64,000 bases of DNA from Mucilaginibacter agri (GTDB lineage Bacteria > Bacteroidota > Bacteroidia > Sphingobacteriales > Sphingobacteriaceae), in the NCBI RefSeq assembly GCF_009928685.1, contig NZ_WWEO01000044.1, positions 62,001 to 126,000 on the forward strand, written 5' to 3'. Below the pieces are notes generated by a model. That model saw only the letters and a list, made by a program, of their open reading frames with translations. It was not told where the DNA came from and did no database searches. A program made the position numbers and the translations under genes. The stretch's first letter is position 1. Each line of letters starts with the position of its first letter. Below are positions 18,120-28,600 of the stretch, piece by piece.

Positions 18120-20957
18120 TTAATTAGCCGGTGGGCCTAAATAGCTTTCTTTGAGTCCGCCGGTGTTTACAACCAGTTTTTGCAATACCACGCCTGCATC
18201 AACCATCCAATATTTCAAAACATGATTTCCGGGTTTGGCAATATGATGTTTGGTCTCCATCTTTCGGATATTCTCTGCAACGGCGGCATTCCAATCCTTA
18301 CTATCGGCAATGGTGTTAATATCAACTAATTGTGGCTGTTCATCATCTATCGAAATACCATAAAACAACCCTTTTTGATTTCTGAAATCAATTGTAGGCG
18401 AAACGTAAGTTATTATCGAAACTGTACCCGTATCCTTTAAATTGATGTTGTACTCTAAACGAGGGCTGTTACCAATAGCTTGCTGTTTTTTCGCAGTTAC
18501 AGGAACCGGTGTCACGCCAGACAGTGTTTTACCATAATCGGGTACTGTTAGCCAACTTACGGCATTGCTATTAACTGCTTTAGTGTAATACGTTGCTTCA
18601 ATAGCGATATATCCATTATTCTCTGCGAATGCTCCTGCAAGAGCGGGCTTCTCATTATTTACAGTTACTTCAACTGTAATCTCGCCTCCGGCACCCTTAA
18701 TTTTTAACGGCACATGACTCGTTCCCCTCGGTGCTTTTGCCCAGTCGACATTGATCCAAACACGCTGTTGTTGCATAACTTTGCCTGTTTTAGGTTTAAT
18801 ACCCACATAGGCAGCAGAGCTTTCGATGTCATAATTGAATGTTTCGCTGCCCTTATTGAAGATCTCGGCATAATGCCCGCCCTTTTCCCAAGGGTAAAAC
18901 TGCGGGAACCCGGATACACTTGCATTGCCTGACCATGATTTTGCGGAGCCTTCTATAGCTACGCCCATTTCAGCCTTGGCAGGCACGGATATTTCTGTAA
19001 CACTGGGTACTTTGTCAACTTCCGGTTGTTGCCAGTAGGTATAACTAATATGGGTTTGATCCATCATGTGGTTCCATTTGCCATGAGCAAGGGTGTCGTT
19101 ATAATAACGGGAAATTTCCTTATCTCTTTTAAATAAAGCCTTAACCCGTGAAGCTGTAGTATTTGTTGCAGCTCTGCTTTGTTCTGCATATAGCTTGTTT
19201 TTAGCTACTTCATAATACATTTCGTTTAGATTGGCACAAGCTATTACAGGGTGAAGAACCAGTTGGTAATAGGCATCTTTCGCGGCTGCCGGGATTTTGG
19301 TATAAAGCTTTTCGGCTTCATCTCTTAATTTATTGTAATCAGCCACCACAGTTTCAAATTCGCGATAATTAGTTAAACTATAAGTATTCTGATCTAATAA
19401 CTCGGGTTTGCGCCGACCATTATATTTCGTATAAAGCGTTAATATCCTGGCAATTTCGGCGGCATTTGTTTTTCCGAATTGTTGGGCAGCCCATTGTTCG
19501 GTGTACGACTTTAAACTGTTGGCAGGCCATCTATTGGGGTTCCACGCATAATCAAGAAAAAAGCTGATCGGAAATTCCATAGGCTTCAAATCGCCCACGT
19601 TTACAATCCATATCTGCCTGGCATTGTACTCATAAGCCAGGTGCATTTGTTCCCAGGTTTTTGATATTGGGTTTGTGTTGAGCCATTTATAATTGCGCGG
19701 GCCACCTACGTAGTCAAAATGATAATAGATTCCATAGCCGCCTTTACGTGGATGCGCATTTAAATTTGGCAGTTTTCTGATATTACCCCAATTATCATCG
19801 CATAGCAAAAGTGTAATGTCATCAGGCACGCGCATCCCTTTATCGTAATATGCCTGCACTTCTTTATATAGCGCCCACATTTGCGGTGTTGCAGAGGCAT
19901 CTTTACCTGTAACCTCACTAATAATTTGCCGTTGATCTTTTACAATACCTTCTAACAATTTTATGTTGCTGCCCTCGGTCATTGGCATATCGCCATCGCC
20001 ACGCATTCCCACGGTTACAATGGTTTCTTTGCTACCCATATTCTCTATGCCCTTCCGCCAAAAGTCCTGCAAAACATCCTTATTATTTTCGTAATTCCAT
20101 TGGCCTTTACCATAGCGTTTCCATTCTTGTTGAGCCCTATCCATCGGTTCATGGTGCGAAGTTCCCATTACTACGCCATACTCGTCGGCAAGTACCGGGT
20201 TTAGTTTATCGTCGTCGTTAAACGCATTACCCCACATGGCAGGCCACAAATAATTGCCTTTTAACCGAAGGATGAGCTCGAACATCTTTTCGTACATGTT
20301 ATGGTTTACACCACCAAATTTCTCGTGCGTCCAGCCCGAAAACGCGGGGGCCTCATCATTTATAAAAATGCCGCGGTATTTTACCGCAGGTTCGCCATCG
20401 CTGTAGCTGCCTGTTTTCACATAGATGCGATTCCGCTTTTTAACCGGCACATCTGCCCACCAATACCAGGGCGAAACACCGATTTGAGCAGACAGATCAT
20501 AAACGCCGAAAATCGTTCCCCTCTTATCACTTCCTGTAATTATCAAGGCTTGGTCTACCCCTGCAAAGGGTTTCTGTACAACCTGTATCAAATAGGTTTC
20601 CCATTTGCCGGTTATAGAAGTTACGTTTAACTTTTTCTCCCTAACTAGCTGATCTATTTTATCATTTTTGCCCAACGTTCCAATTAACACCAATTGCTTT
20701 TGGTTGGATTGAGTTAACGAAGCAGAAGCGCCGCTCACTGAGTGAAGATCTGTTATTAAACTATTTACAGCTCGTTTTACACCAATGTATTCATCGGCGC
20801 CTACATATATTGATGCCGCCTTGCCATTAATCGATAAAGGAAAGTCACCGGCGCCGGCCGCATTACTTATATACGATTTATGCCCCGGAGCTTGCGTATA
20901 CCCCAACGCCGGAATTAAAACGGCAATAACAACAGCAAATAGTTTATTGAGCTTCAT
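18120..20957 (-). CDS. GH115 xylan alpha-1,2-glucuronidase
   Basis: The 945-residue exported enzyme (signal peptide about 1-22) follows the GH115 pattern. It has a small N-terminal domain, a TIM-barrel body (GIFINDEAPAFSGWTHEKFGGVNHNMYEKMFELILRLK in pieces around residues 200-240, GTSHHEPMDRAQQEW near 270, LLCDDNWGNIRKLPN near 385), helical and C-terminal beta domains. Length and features match full-length members. GH115 enzymes remove (4-O-methyl)glucuronic acid from internal xylose residues of long xylan. It is the last gene of the minus-strand susC-susD-xylanase group, so it probably works on the cell surface or in the periplasm together with the two GH10 enzymes; uxuA would use the released uronate. 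Confidence 0.93.
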   Translation of the reverse strand: MKLNKLFAVVIAVLIPALGYTQAPGHKSYISNAAGAGDFPLSINGKAASIYVGADEYIGVKRAVNSLITDLHSVSGASASLTQSNQKQLVLIGTLGKNDKIDQLVREKKLNVTSITGKWETYLIQVVQKPFAGVDQALIITGSDKRGTIFGVYDLSAQIGVSPWYWWADVPVKKRNRIYVKTGSYSDGEPAVKYRGIFINDEAPAFSGWTHEKFGGVNHNMYEKMFELILRLKGNYLWPAMWGNAFNDDDKLNPVLADEYGVVMGTSHHEPMDRAQQEWKRYGKGQWNYENNKDVLQDFWRKGIENMGSKETIVTVGMRGDGDMPMTEGSNIKLLEGIVKDQRQIISEVTGKDASATPQMWALYKEVQAYYDKGMRVPDDITLLLCDDNWGNIRKLPNLNAHPRKGGYGIYYHFDYVGGPRNYKWLNTNPISKTWEQMHLAYEYNARQIWIVNVGDLKPMEFPISFFLDYAWNPNRWPANSLKSYTEQWAAQQFGKTNAAEIARILTLYTKYNGRRKPELLDQNTYSLTNYREFETVVADYNKLRDEAEKLYTKIPAAAKDAYYQLVLHPVIACANLNEMYYEVAKNKLYAEQSRAATNTTASRVKALFKRDKEISRYYNDTLAHGKWNHMMDQTHISYTYWQQPEVDKVPSVTEISVPAKAEMGVAIEGSAKSWSGNASVSGFPQFYPWEKGGHYAEIFNKGSETFNYDIESSAAYVGIKPKTGKVMQQQRVWINVDWAKAPRGTSHVPLKIKGAGGEITVEVTVNNEKPALAGAFAENNGYIAIEATYYTKAVNSNAVSWLTVPDYGKTLSGVTPVPVTAKKQQAIGNSPRLEYNINLKDTGTVSIITYVSPTIDFRNQKGLFYGISIDDEQPQLVDINTIADSKDWNAAVAENIRKMETKHHIAKPGNHVLKYWMVDAGVVLQKLVVNTGGLKESYLGPPAN

Positions 20958-20973
20958 GTAGCTTTTACTTTGG

Positions 20974-22056
20974 TTAAAAATTGGTTACGCTTTGATAAGC
21001 CTTTTTACGCTGCAGGTTTTGATCGAACAATAATGGATAATTTTTTCGTCCTTTTACAGGATATTCATCGAGCCAGGTGTGCTGGTCGGATATATTCCAG
21101 AAAGTTACACCCGTTATTACGTCTTTGTATTTGCGGAAAACTTTAAATGCCATGGCATACTGGTCGGCTTGTTTTTGCTCGAGATCCTGTGTATAGGTAT
21201 CTGATTCGCCTGGGAGACGTTCTCGAGGGCTTTTCTCCCAAGGATATATCGACATATCTAATTCAGTGATCTGCACTTTCAAACCTAATGAGGCAAAGCG
21301 TTCTATCGTCGTTATAAGATCTTTTTGCCCGGGCTCATATATCGACCAATGCGCCTGCAAACCAACCGCATTGATCGGTACTTTGGCATCGATCAATTTC
21401 TTTAATAATTTGTAAACCCTCTCTCGCTTTTCGGGACGCTCGGTATTGTAGTCGTTATAGAAGAGCACTGCCTTAGGATCGGCTTCATGGGCGTATTCAA
21501 AAGCTTTATAAATAAAATCCTCGCCGCATATCTTGTACCATAACGAGTTACGTAGAAAGTGGGTACTATCATCGTCGATAGCCTCGTTAACAACGTCCCA
21601 TGCGTAGATCTTGCCTTTGTAGCGATTAACAACTGTAAAAATGTGATCCCTTAAACGCTTTAACAGTATTTCCTTACTTAATAAAGTGCCTTGCTGATCG
21701 TAGAATAGCCATCTAGGCGTCTGTTCGTGCCAGCAAAGATTATGGCCTCGTACTTTTAAACCGTGGGCCTGTGCGAAGGCGACTATCGAATCCGCATCCT
21801 GCCAATTGTAGCGGTTCTCCTCAGGATGTATTGGCCCCATTTTCATGGCGTTTTCTGGCGTAATGCTATTAAATTCCCTTATTATCAAACCAGCTTGCTG
21901 AGTTTGCTTAATGCTGTAAGGCGATACCGCTACCCCTAATGGAAAGTATTTACGATAATAGTCCTTCAGGCCTTTAGTATCGGCATTACTTTGTGCCGAT
22001 GACTTTAATGCCAATGTCAACAGTATTAGCAAGAGATATTGTTTAGAGATCTTCAT
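20974..22056 (-). CDS. GH10 endo-beta-1,4-xylanase
   Basis: The start chosen is the ATG at 22056 (MKISKQYLLL), which gives a clean signal peptide ending at SSAQ. Longer in-frame starts would translate the hairpin at 22081-22108. The mature protein is a single GH10 barrel of about 340 residues. Acid/base Glu158 lies in WDVVNEA and nucleophile Glu265 in ITELDMS; RGHNLCWHEQTP near residue 100 is the usual substrate-binding strand. It lacks a CBM and a lipobox, so it is probably periplasmic and acts on imported xylo-oligosaccharides. It lies between a CBM-bearing GH10 and GH115 in the same transcription unit. Confidence 0.94.
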   Translation of the reverse strand: MKISKQYLLLILLTLALKSSAQSNADTKGLKDYYRKYFPLGVAVSPYSIKQTQQAGLIIREFNSITPENAMKMGPIHPEENRYNWQDADSIVAFAQAHGLKVRGHNLCWHEQTPRWLFYDQQGTLLSKEILLKRLRDHIFTVVNRYKGKIYAWDVVNEAIDDDSTHFLRNSLWYKICGEDFIYKAFEYAHEADPKAVLFYNDYNTERPEKRERVYKLLKKLIDAKVPINAVGLQAHWSIYEPGQKDLITTIERFASLGLKVQITELDMSIYPWEKSPRERLPGESDTYTQDLEQKQADQYAMAFKVFRKYKDVITGVTFWNISDQHTWLDEYPVKGRKNYPLLFDQNLQRKKAYQSVTNF

Positions 22057-22080
22057 TTTCACAGGCATCCATTTTGAATA

Positions 22081-22108
22081 AAATGCCCGGTTATAAAACC
22101 GGGCATTT
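22081..22108 (-). terminator. Intercistronic hairpin between the two GH10 genes
   Basis: AAATGCCCGGTT pairs with AACCGGGCATTT around ATAA. On the minus strand it is followed by TTTTATT, so it may act as a weak terminator or RNA-stabilising stem that lowers the level of downstream genes. Confidence 0.55.
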
Positions 22109-22133
22109 ACCAATCAATTAAACCGCTTAAATA

Positions 22134-23765
22134 TCAGGGAGTTTGTCCCTGCAGTCCTTGTTTAAAGCCTGCATATGCTGGCTTCTTAGAAAAATCGGCA
22201 TTAAATAACAGAGGTAAATCTGATTTCTTTTGCGATGTAATAATCCAGCTAGTAGCATCATCAACACCCCAAACTGTTATACCGGCACGTTGAGCCGCAG
22301 GCACATTCTGCAAATACGACCATACTACATATTTATAAGTAACAGCCTGATCTGCAGCGGTGAACGAACTTAACGTAAAGTTACCCATGTCGCCCGGATT
22401 GGCGCGTACATCAAGCTCGGAGATGCGCACCTTTAACCCTGTTGCAGCCAACGCTTTAAACATATTATCAATACCTGCTTTAGGTGTCCCAATAGAAATA
22501 TGCAGTTGAGTACCCAAACCGGTAATTGGCACACCTGCAGCTTTGAGCTCGTTAGCCAGGCCAACAAACGCGGTTAGTTTGGCAGTTGATGTCTCGAGGT
22601 TGTACTCGTTCATAAATAATTCTGCAGCTGGGTCTGCTGCGTGGGCATAATTAAATGCACTGGCTGCATAAGCCCGGCCCAGATAGTTTTGCCAAACAAA
22701 TATACCACTACCGGCTGCCGTGTTGCTGTTATCGCGCAGGGCGCCTGCATCTGTAAATGGCTCGTTAAGTACGTCCCACTGTTTTATTTTTCCAGCGTAA
22801 TGGCCTACAACCGTTTGGATGTGGGTTTTCATAGCATTATCGACGGCCGTAACCAAGGCAGCCCCGGTTGGAGGCGAAGCCAACGCGTTGTCAACAACAG
22901 AAATATCATCAACCAGATAGGTATTGGCTTTTTGCCCCATATCCAGCAATATGCGTGTTTGTGGGTCTTTTGCGGTGAAGGTCCAGGTGTATTGTGTATA
23001 AGCCGTTGTTACGTCCTGATCACCTTCATAAGAGGCATTACCACCCGTTGAATTTTGGGTAGACAAACGAATGGCACCCGTGCCGGCTGCATAAGCCTTA
23101 ACCCAAAACGTAACTTTATAAACCGAGTTTGGTGTGGTAGTAAACAGCGGACTAGCGTACTGCACCATGTATTGCTTGCCCGGATTATCCGCAGCAACAA
23201 CAACTTTCAAAGCCTTTGCACCTCCATGCACCTCGCCGGTTGTTGTGGTTGCACTAAACGAGCTTGCGCCGTTATAAGCCGCCCAGCCGTCAAAACTGCC
23301 GGTCTCAAAGTCGCCATTGGTTAACAAATTCGGCGCCGAACCGCTGGCTCCGCCACCAGTTACCTTAGCGTAGTAAGTGGTATTTTGCTGTGAGTGCCAC
23401 ACCAGGGTGTGCCCGTAAACCTGCAAACCATTGGTAGTTGCCAGATTATAAAAAGCATCGGCAGTAGTAAAATTGTAAGTCCCATCATCCTTTAAAACAG
23501 ATGAATTTTTCAATTCGTTGCCGAAGGTTATTGCCGAAGCCTCGCGCTTTACGGTGGCCATATATTTATTACTGGCGGTAGAAAGCGGGTACTCTGTTGC
23601 CAAACCAATAGGAAAACTAACCAAGCTTTTTAGTGTACCGGTAGTATCAGCGAAGTCGCCATAGTTAGCTACGCCCATCTCCTGATTCTTTTTGCATGAA
23701 CTGCCCAGCATAGCCACGATTGCAAGGGTCGCCCAATATGAATTTTGTAAATATCTTTTTTTCAT
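22134..23765 (-). CDS. GH10 xylanase lipoprotein with CBM inserted in the catalytic domain
   Basis: The 543-residue protein has a lipoprotein signal with Cys24 in LGSSC, so it is probably surface-attached. The GH10 barrel begins near residue 45 (IGLATEYPLS, YGHTLVWHSQQNT). It is interrupted at about 145-295 by a CBM4/CBM9-like beta-sandwich (NLLTNGDFETGSFDGW to NTYLVDDISVVD). It resumes with acid/base Glu335 in WDVLNEPF and nucleophile Glu450 in RISELDVR. This split arrangement is known from Bacteroidota surface xylanases, where the inserted module binds xylan and the enzyme makes the first cuts for SusC/D import. Its position directly behind susD agrees with this. Confidence 0.93.
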   Translation of the reverse strand: MKKRYLQNSYWATLAIVAMLGSSCKKNQEMGVANYGDFADTTGTLKSLVSFPIGLATEYPLSTASNKYMATVKREASAITFGNELKNSSVLKDDGTYNFTTADAFYNLATTNGLQVYGHTLVWHSQQNTTYYAKVTGGGASGSAPNLLTNGDFETGSFDGWAAYNGASSFSATTTTGEVHGGAKALKVVVAADNPGKQYMVQYASPLFTTTPNSVYKVTFWVKAYAAGTGAIRLSTQNSTGGNASYEGDQDVTTAYTQYTWTFTAKDPQTRILLDMGQKANTYLVDDISVVDNALASPPTGAALVTAVDNAMKTHIQTVVGHYAGKIKQWDVLNEPFTDAGALRDNSNTAAGSGIFVWQNYLGRAYAASAFNYAHAADPAAELFMNEYNLETSTAKLTAFVGLANELKAAGVPITGLGTQLHISIGTPKAGIDNMFKALAATGLKVRISELDVRANPGDMGNFTLSSFTAADQAVTYKYVVWSYLQNVPAAQRAGITVWGVDDATSWIITSQKKSDLPLLFNADFSKKPAYAGFKQGLQGQTP

Positions 23766-23777
23766 GTTAGTATTTTT

Positions 23778-23804
23778 AACCCGGCTACGCTTAGTAGCCG
23801 GGTT
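23778..23804. other. Intercistronic hairpin between susD and GH10
   Basis: AACCCGGCTAC pairs with GTAGCCGGGTT (11 bp) around a 5-base loop. There is no T-run on the minus strand, so it looks like an RNA-stabilising or attenuating stem rather than a full terminator. Confidence 0.6.
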
Positions 23805-23828
23805 GGTTTAATCAAAGTTTAAATACAA

Positions 23829-25586
23829 TTAATAACCAGGGTTTTGCTCCATTTTAGGACCGGAGGTTACCAGGCTGATCTCTGTGTTTGGTATTGGCCT
23901 TAAAGAATATGCATCAGCAGGGGTTGACTTTGCATATCCGGTATAACCCTCTGTAGCATTATACATTTGCAATCTGCGACCTAATGATTGGGTGCGCACC
24001 AAATCCCACCAGCGGGTAGACTCTTCGTATGTCTCACGAGAGCGTTCATCCAATATAAAATCGAGATTGATCTGGCCGGTATTTACCTGCATGGCGGCAA
24101 CGGCTGCGGTATTTTGCGCACTGGTGTTGGTGCTTTTATAAGCAGCACGAGTTCTTATTACGTTAAGCATGTTGGCGGCATTTGCTAAATCGCCTGCTTT
24201 GAAATAAGCTTCAGCAGCTAACAGGTAAACATCTGCAAAGCGGGCTACAACAACCGGCCTTGTCGACGGATCATTAACACCTGTACGGTTAGGGTCATCA
24301 AACTTCTTCATCGATGGATAATAAATCGGCGTGTAGGCATTAGCTGTTGAACCCGCTGTAACCAAGGATGGTGGTATCAAAATCACACCTTTAAATGAAG
24401 CTCGTTTCGCAGCACCCGGATCGTAGGGCGGCATCCATATCGCGGTATCTACACCCACTGTCAGCGCCCCTCTTGGTGTACTCACACCAGCAGTATTAGC
24501 TATCCACGTAGTTTGGAACGATTTATCAAAGCGGCTATCATTCGTTCTGTCGGCAAATACACGCAGCATATAATCAGTATTTGGGCGAATACGTATAAAC
24601 GGACGACCATTTGCAACATCACGCGTCATCATCGAAGTTCCGGTTGATGAAGGGTACGCTGAATTAAGTGTCGGATAATTCGGACGGAAAAACACAGTTA
24701 ACAAGTTATAGTTACCGCCTGCGCCCGCCGCTACATAGTTACCATATTTAGGGTCACTGCTTTCGTCAATCACAAAAAGGGTTTCTTTACCGTAATCATT
24801 AGCAGGCTTAAAGGCATCCCCAAAGTCTTGCCAGAGGTCTACCCCATAAGCAGCTTTGTTAGTAATCAATTTATTAAAGGTTGCGGCTGCAGTAGTGAAA
24901 TCAGCGGCCTGGTTTAAAGCCCACCCTCTACATAGATATGCTTTACCTAAATAATACAACGCGGTGGCCTGAGTAGCGGCTTTGCCGCCAAAAGGCGATG
25001 CCGGCGTTGCTTGCAGTTCTGTTGACGCCTCGGTTAAGTCTTTAATAATCTGAGCGTAGATATCAGCAATCGGCGCCCTGGAATCAGCAGTTGTTGGCTC
25101 GGTAACAAAGGTGGTATGCAACGGAACTTTGCCAAACGTAATCACCAGGTGATAGTATAAAAATGCCCTTAAAAACTTAGCTTGCGCAAGGTATTGGGTA
25201 CGTTGGGTTGGATCAGTAATAGCGGTACCGAATTGTAAAACACCGTTAAGTGTATTAATATCCTGGTACGAGATCTGGAAAGTTGGCAAAAACTCGTCGA
25301 GGCCGATATTTTGGTAGGTAAAAACCGGCGTGCCGCTTCCGCTGCCGCCTAATAGTGTTTCATCAACCCCACCATTTACTTCGTTAGTGAAACCTTCGGT
25401 TCCCCATAAACTGCGCATGGTGCCATAGACGCCAGTGATACCACCAACTACCCCCACAGCCGAACTAAAGGATTGCTGTGTAATAGCGGTGCGTTGTGTT
25501 TCTTCCAATATATTCTTCTGACAGCTGCCCATAACAAGGGAAGTAGCGGCTGCTATGATCATGGAAATCTTTTTATATTGTTTCAT
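23829..25586 (-). CDS. susD: SusD/RagB-family surface glycan-binding lipoprotein (xylan locus)
   Basis: The 585-residue protein begins with a lipoprotein signal (Cys22 in VMGSC). It has the SusD features: AKFLRAFLYYHLVITFGKVPL near residue 135 (helical repeat region), ADVYLLAAEAYFKAGDLANAANMLNVIRTRA near 445 and a C-terminal ILDERSRETYEESTRWWDLVRT. SusD proteins form the lid of the SusC transporter and bind the glycan chain. It follows susC by 19 bp. Partners in the same group (two GH10, GH115) give xylan or glucuronoxylan oligosaccharides as the likely ligand. Confidence 0.95.
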   Translation of the reverse strand: MKQYKKISMIIAAATSLVMGSCQKNILEETQRTAITQQSFSSAVGVVGGITGVYGTMRSLWGTEGFTNEVNGGVDETLLGGSGSGTPVFTYQNIGLDEFLPTFQISYQDINTLNGVLQFGTAITDPTQRTQYLAQAKFLRAFLYYHLVITFGKVPLHTTFVTEPTTADSRAPIADIYAQIIKDLTEASTELQATPASPFGGKAATQATALYYLGKAYLCRGWALNQAADFTTAAATFNKLITNKAAYGVDLWQDFGDAFKPANDYGKETLFVIDESSDPKYGNYVAAGAGGNYNLLTVFFRPNYPTLNSAYPSSTGTSMMTRDVANGRPFIRIRPNTDYMLRVFADRTNDSRFDKSFQTTWIANTAGVSTPRGALTVGVDTAIWMPPYDPGAAKRASFKGVILIPPSLVTAGSTANAYTPIYYPSMKKFDDPNRTGVNDPSTRPVVVARFADVYLLAAEAYFKAGDLANAANMLNVIRTRAAYKSTNTSAQNTAAVAAMQVNTGQINLDFILDERSRETYEESTRWWDLVRTQSLGRRLQMYNATEGYTGYAKSTPADAYSLRPIPNTEISLVTSGPKMEQNPGY

Positions 25587-25605
25587 GTCTTTTAATGCTT
25601 AAATG

Positions 25606-28600
25606 TTAAAGTTTTACACTTACACCCAATTGAAATGTGCGGGTTGGCGGGTTATTTAGGTTAACTGTAATTGCACGGCTGGTAGTTGTACCTGCAGCGC
25701 CCCCACCAGATGTTGGGTAACCCGTGTTGGCCGTTGATGAAACGATACCGCCAACTGCGTTCCCTTCCGGATCGATAGCTAAACCATCATGAACCAGCGG
25801 TGAGTAAATAATAAAAGGATTATAACATGTAGCATACACTCGTAATGAACTGATGCCAACCTTCGCCAGCATTTTTGACGGGAAAGTATAGCCAAAGTTG
25901 ATACTGCGCATTTTAACAAATGAACCATCGCGATAAGCCAGTGTAGAAGCGTAGATCTGCTTGTCGTTAGCCGCATCTGGTGCCGGGAATTCGTTGGTTG
26001 GGTTGGTTGGTGTCCAGTAGTTTACCTTCCATTGGTTTACACGGCCATTGCCGAAGAATGGATAACCCTGGGCACTACCATCGGCAGAAAGATATGGCAC
26101 TACAACTTTTTGACCGATACGGAAATTGGCTACAAAATTCAGATCAAAGCTTTTGTAGGTAAATGTATTGGTAATACCGCCGGTGTATTTAGGCTGAAAG
26201 TTACCGAGGATTTGCATATCTGACGCATTGATCTTTCCATCGTTGTTCACATCCTGAACTTTGATCTGTCCTGGTAACTGACCGTATACGGCCGCCTGCC
26301 TGGCTTCGCTTGTTTGCCAGATGCCTATTTTCTTTACATCATAAATAACGTTAAACGGTTGGCCTACAAACCAGTTATTGCCGATATCCTGCTGTATACC
26401 ATCGTGCAGGGCTATGATTTTGTTTCTGTTGAAGGATATGTTAAGGTCTGTTGTCCAGTTTAAACCATTAGCACTCTTAATGTTTTGTGAGCTGATCGAG
26501 ATCTCCAAACCTTTTCCTTGGGTTTTACCAGTATTTTCGAAAACGTTGCTTGCTCCGTTGCTTGGAGGAAGGTTTACCTGTTGCAGAATGTGATCTGTTT
26601 TTTGCTCGTATACATCAACCGAACCGGTAATACGATCGTTAAACAATCCGAAATCTAAACCAATGTTTACGCTATTTGTAAATTCCCAGGTTAAGCTTTG
26701 GTTGGCAAGGGTTGATAAGAAGTAACCGTTGGCTCCGGTAGAACCATAATTATAGAAATTGCTCGATAACGGACCTGCAGACGAATACGCGCCTACCGAT
26801 TGGTTAGATGTTTTGCCATAACCGCCGCGTAGTTTTAAAGAAGATACTACACCGGTTAAACCTTTAAAAAAGCCCTCACGATCGATATTCCACGCTGCTG
26901 CGAACGCAGGGTATACGTAGTATTTTTTAGTTGGGAATACAGATGAACCATCATCGCGAATGGTGGCCGTTACCGAATATTTACCATTGTAAACATAGTT
27001 TGCACGGCCCATGTATGATACTAAACCATTTTCTGAGAAGGTTGCTGCGTTAGGGGTAGCGTTAACTGTTGCTGCTTGCCCCAGATTATAGTTTTGGATA
27101 TAATCAACCGGGATACCTACACCAGAAAATCCGTTACCCTGGTAGTGGTCTTTTTCGATGCTATATAAACCAGTTACCGTAAGGTGATGCTTTTGAGCGA
27201 ATACCTTATCGTAAGTAAGGATATTATCAATAGTGTAAGTATAGTTTTCGCTGGCATTTACATTCTCTGCTGCCTGCGCATACGAAGTATTGTTGTTATA
27301 GAAAGTATTTGGGCCGGTATACATACCACCACCACTTGAGTAATAAGCAAAACCAACGTTACCCCGATATTTTAGCCCATCTAAAATATTGATCTCTCCG
27401 TATAAGGTATTGATTGAACTCAGCCTTCTGTTTTGGTCGGTATTGGTAGATTTATCTCTTATAGTTAACGGGTTTACCACGTTAGCATCTATCGATCCAA
27501 CCTGCGGCAACATGTTGATGGTTCCATCGGCATTGTAAGCAGACACCAGCGGGCTTAGCCTTACCACACCACCTACAGGATAACGGTTACCACCATTGGC
27601 CACAGATAAGTTGGCGATAGTGCTACCACCTACTTTAAAAATTCTGCTGATCTGATGATCTACGGTAGCACGCATGGTATAGCGTGTATAGTCCTGACCA
27701 TATATTATCCCCTGCTCATGGCGATAGCCCGAACCGAACGAAAACTGTGTACGATCGGTACCGCCGGAGATGTTAAGGCTTTGATCATTAACATAACCTG
27801 TGCGGTAGATTAGTTTTTGCCAATCGGTATTAGTTCCATTAGCTAAACCAGCTGTTTCGGCGGGAGTTAAGTTATAGTTTGATGTACCAGGGTTAACGCT
27901 GTTTAAAACACGGGCAGCTTCTTTAAAGGCAGCGTACTCGGTGCCATTCATTAAGTTATACTCGCTTGTTCTGTTGCTTACACCTGCATAGGCATTGTAG
28001 TTAACAATAGTTTTGCCCGATTTACCACGTTTGGTGGTGATGATGATAACACCGCTCGCACCTCTCGAACCGTAGATAGCCGTTGCAGATGCATCTTTTA
28101 ATACATCGACTGTAGCGATATCATTAGGGTTGATGTCGTTGATGCTTCCACCAACAAACGGAGAACCGTCCAGTACAATTAAAGGTGTATTCTGATTGTT
28201 GTTTTGCGTGCCCGAAACACCCAGCGAACGCTCGCCACGTATACGGATCTGTCCGGCAGCACCCGGTTGGCCGCTGTTGTTCTGCACGTCCACACCGGCT
28301 AAGCGCCCTTGTAACTGATTAGTAATGTTGGTTGCAGGCACTTCTTGCAACGTAGCACCACTAATGGAACCTATGGCACCGGTAACATCTTTTTTCCGTT
28401 GAGTACCGTAACCCACTACCACCACATCGTTTAAGTTGCGGCTGCTTGGGTTAAGCCTAACTTGCAAATTGGCACTTTGCGCATTAACAAGTACTTCTTG
28501 CTGTAAGTAGCCTATATAGGTTACCAACAAACCTGTCTCGGCCTCTGGCACATTGATAGAGAACTTGCCGTTAATATCTGTTGAAGTAGAAAGCTTACCA

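Noticed and set aside
22057..22113. N-terminal extension of the GH10 xylanase at 20974
   Set aside because: The extension is a translation of the intercistronic hairpin and would bury the signal peptide.
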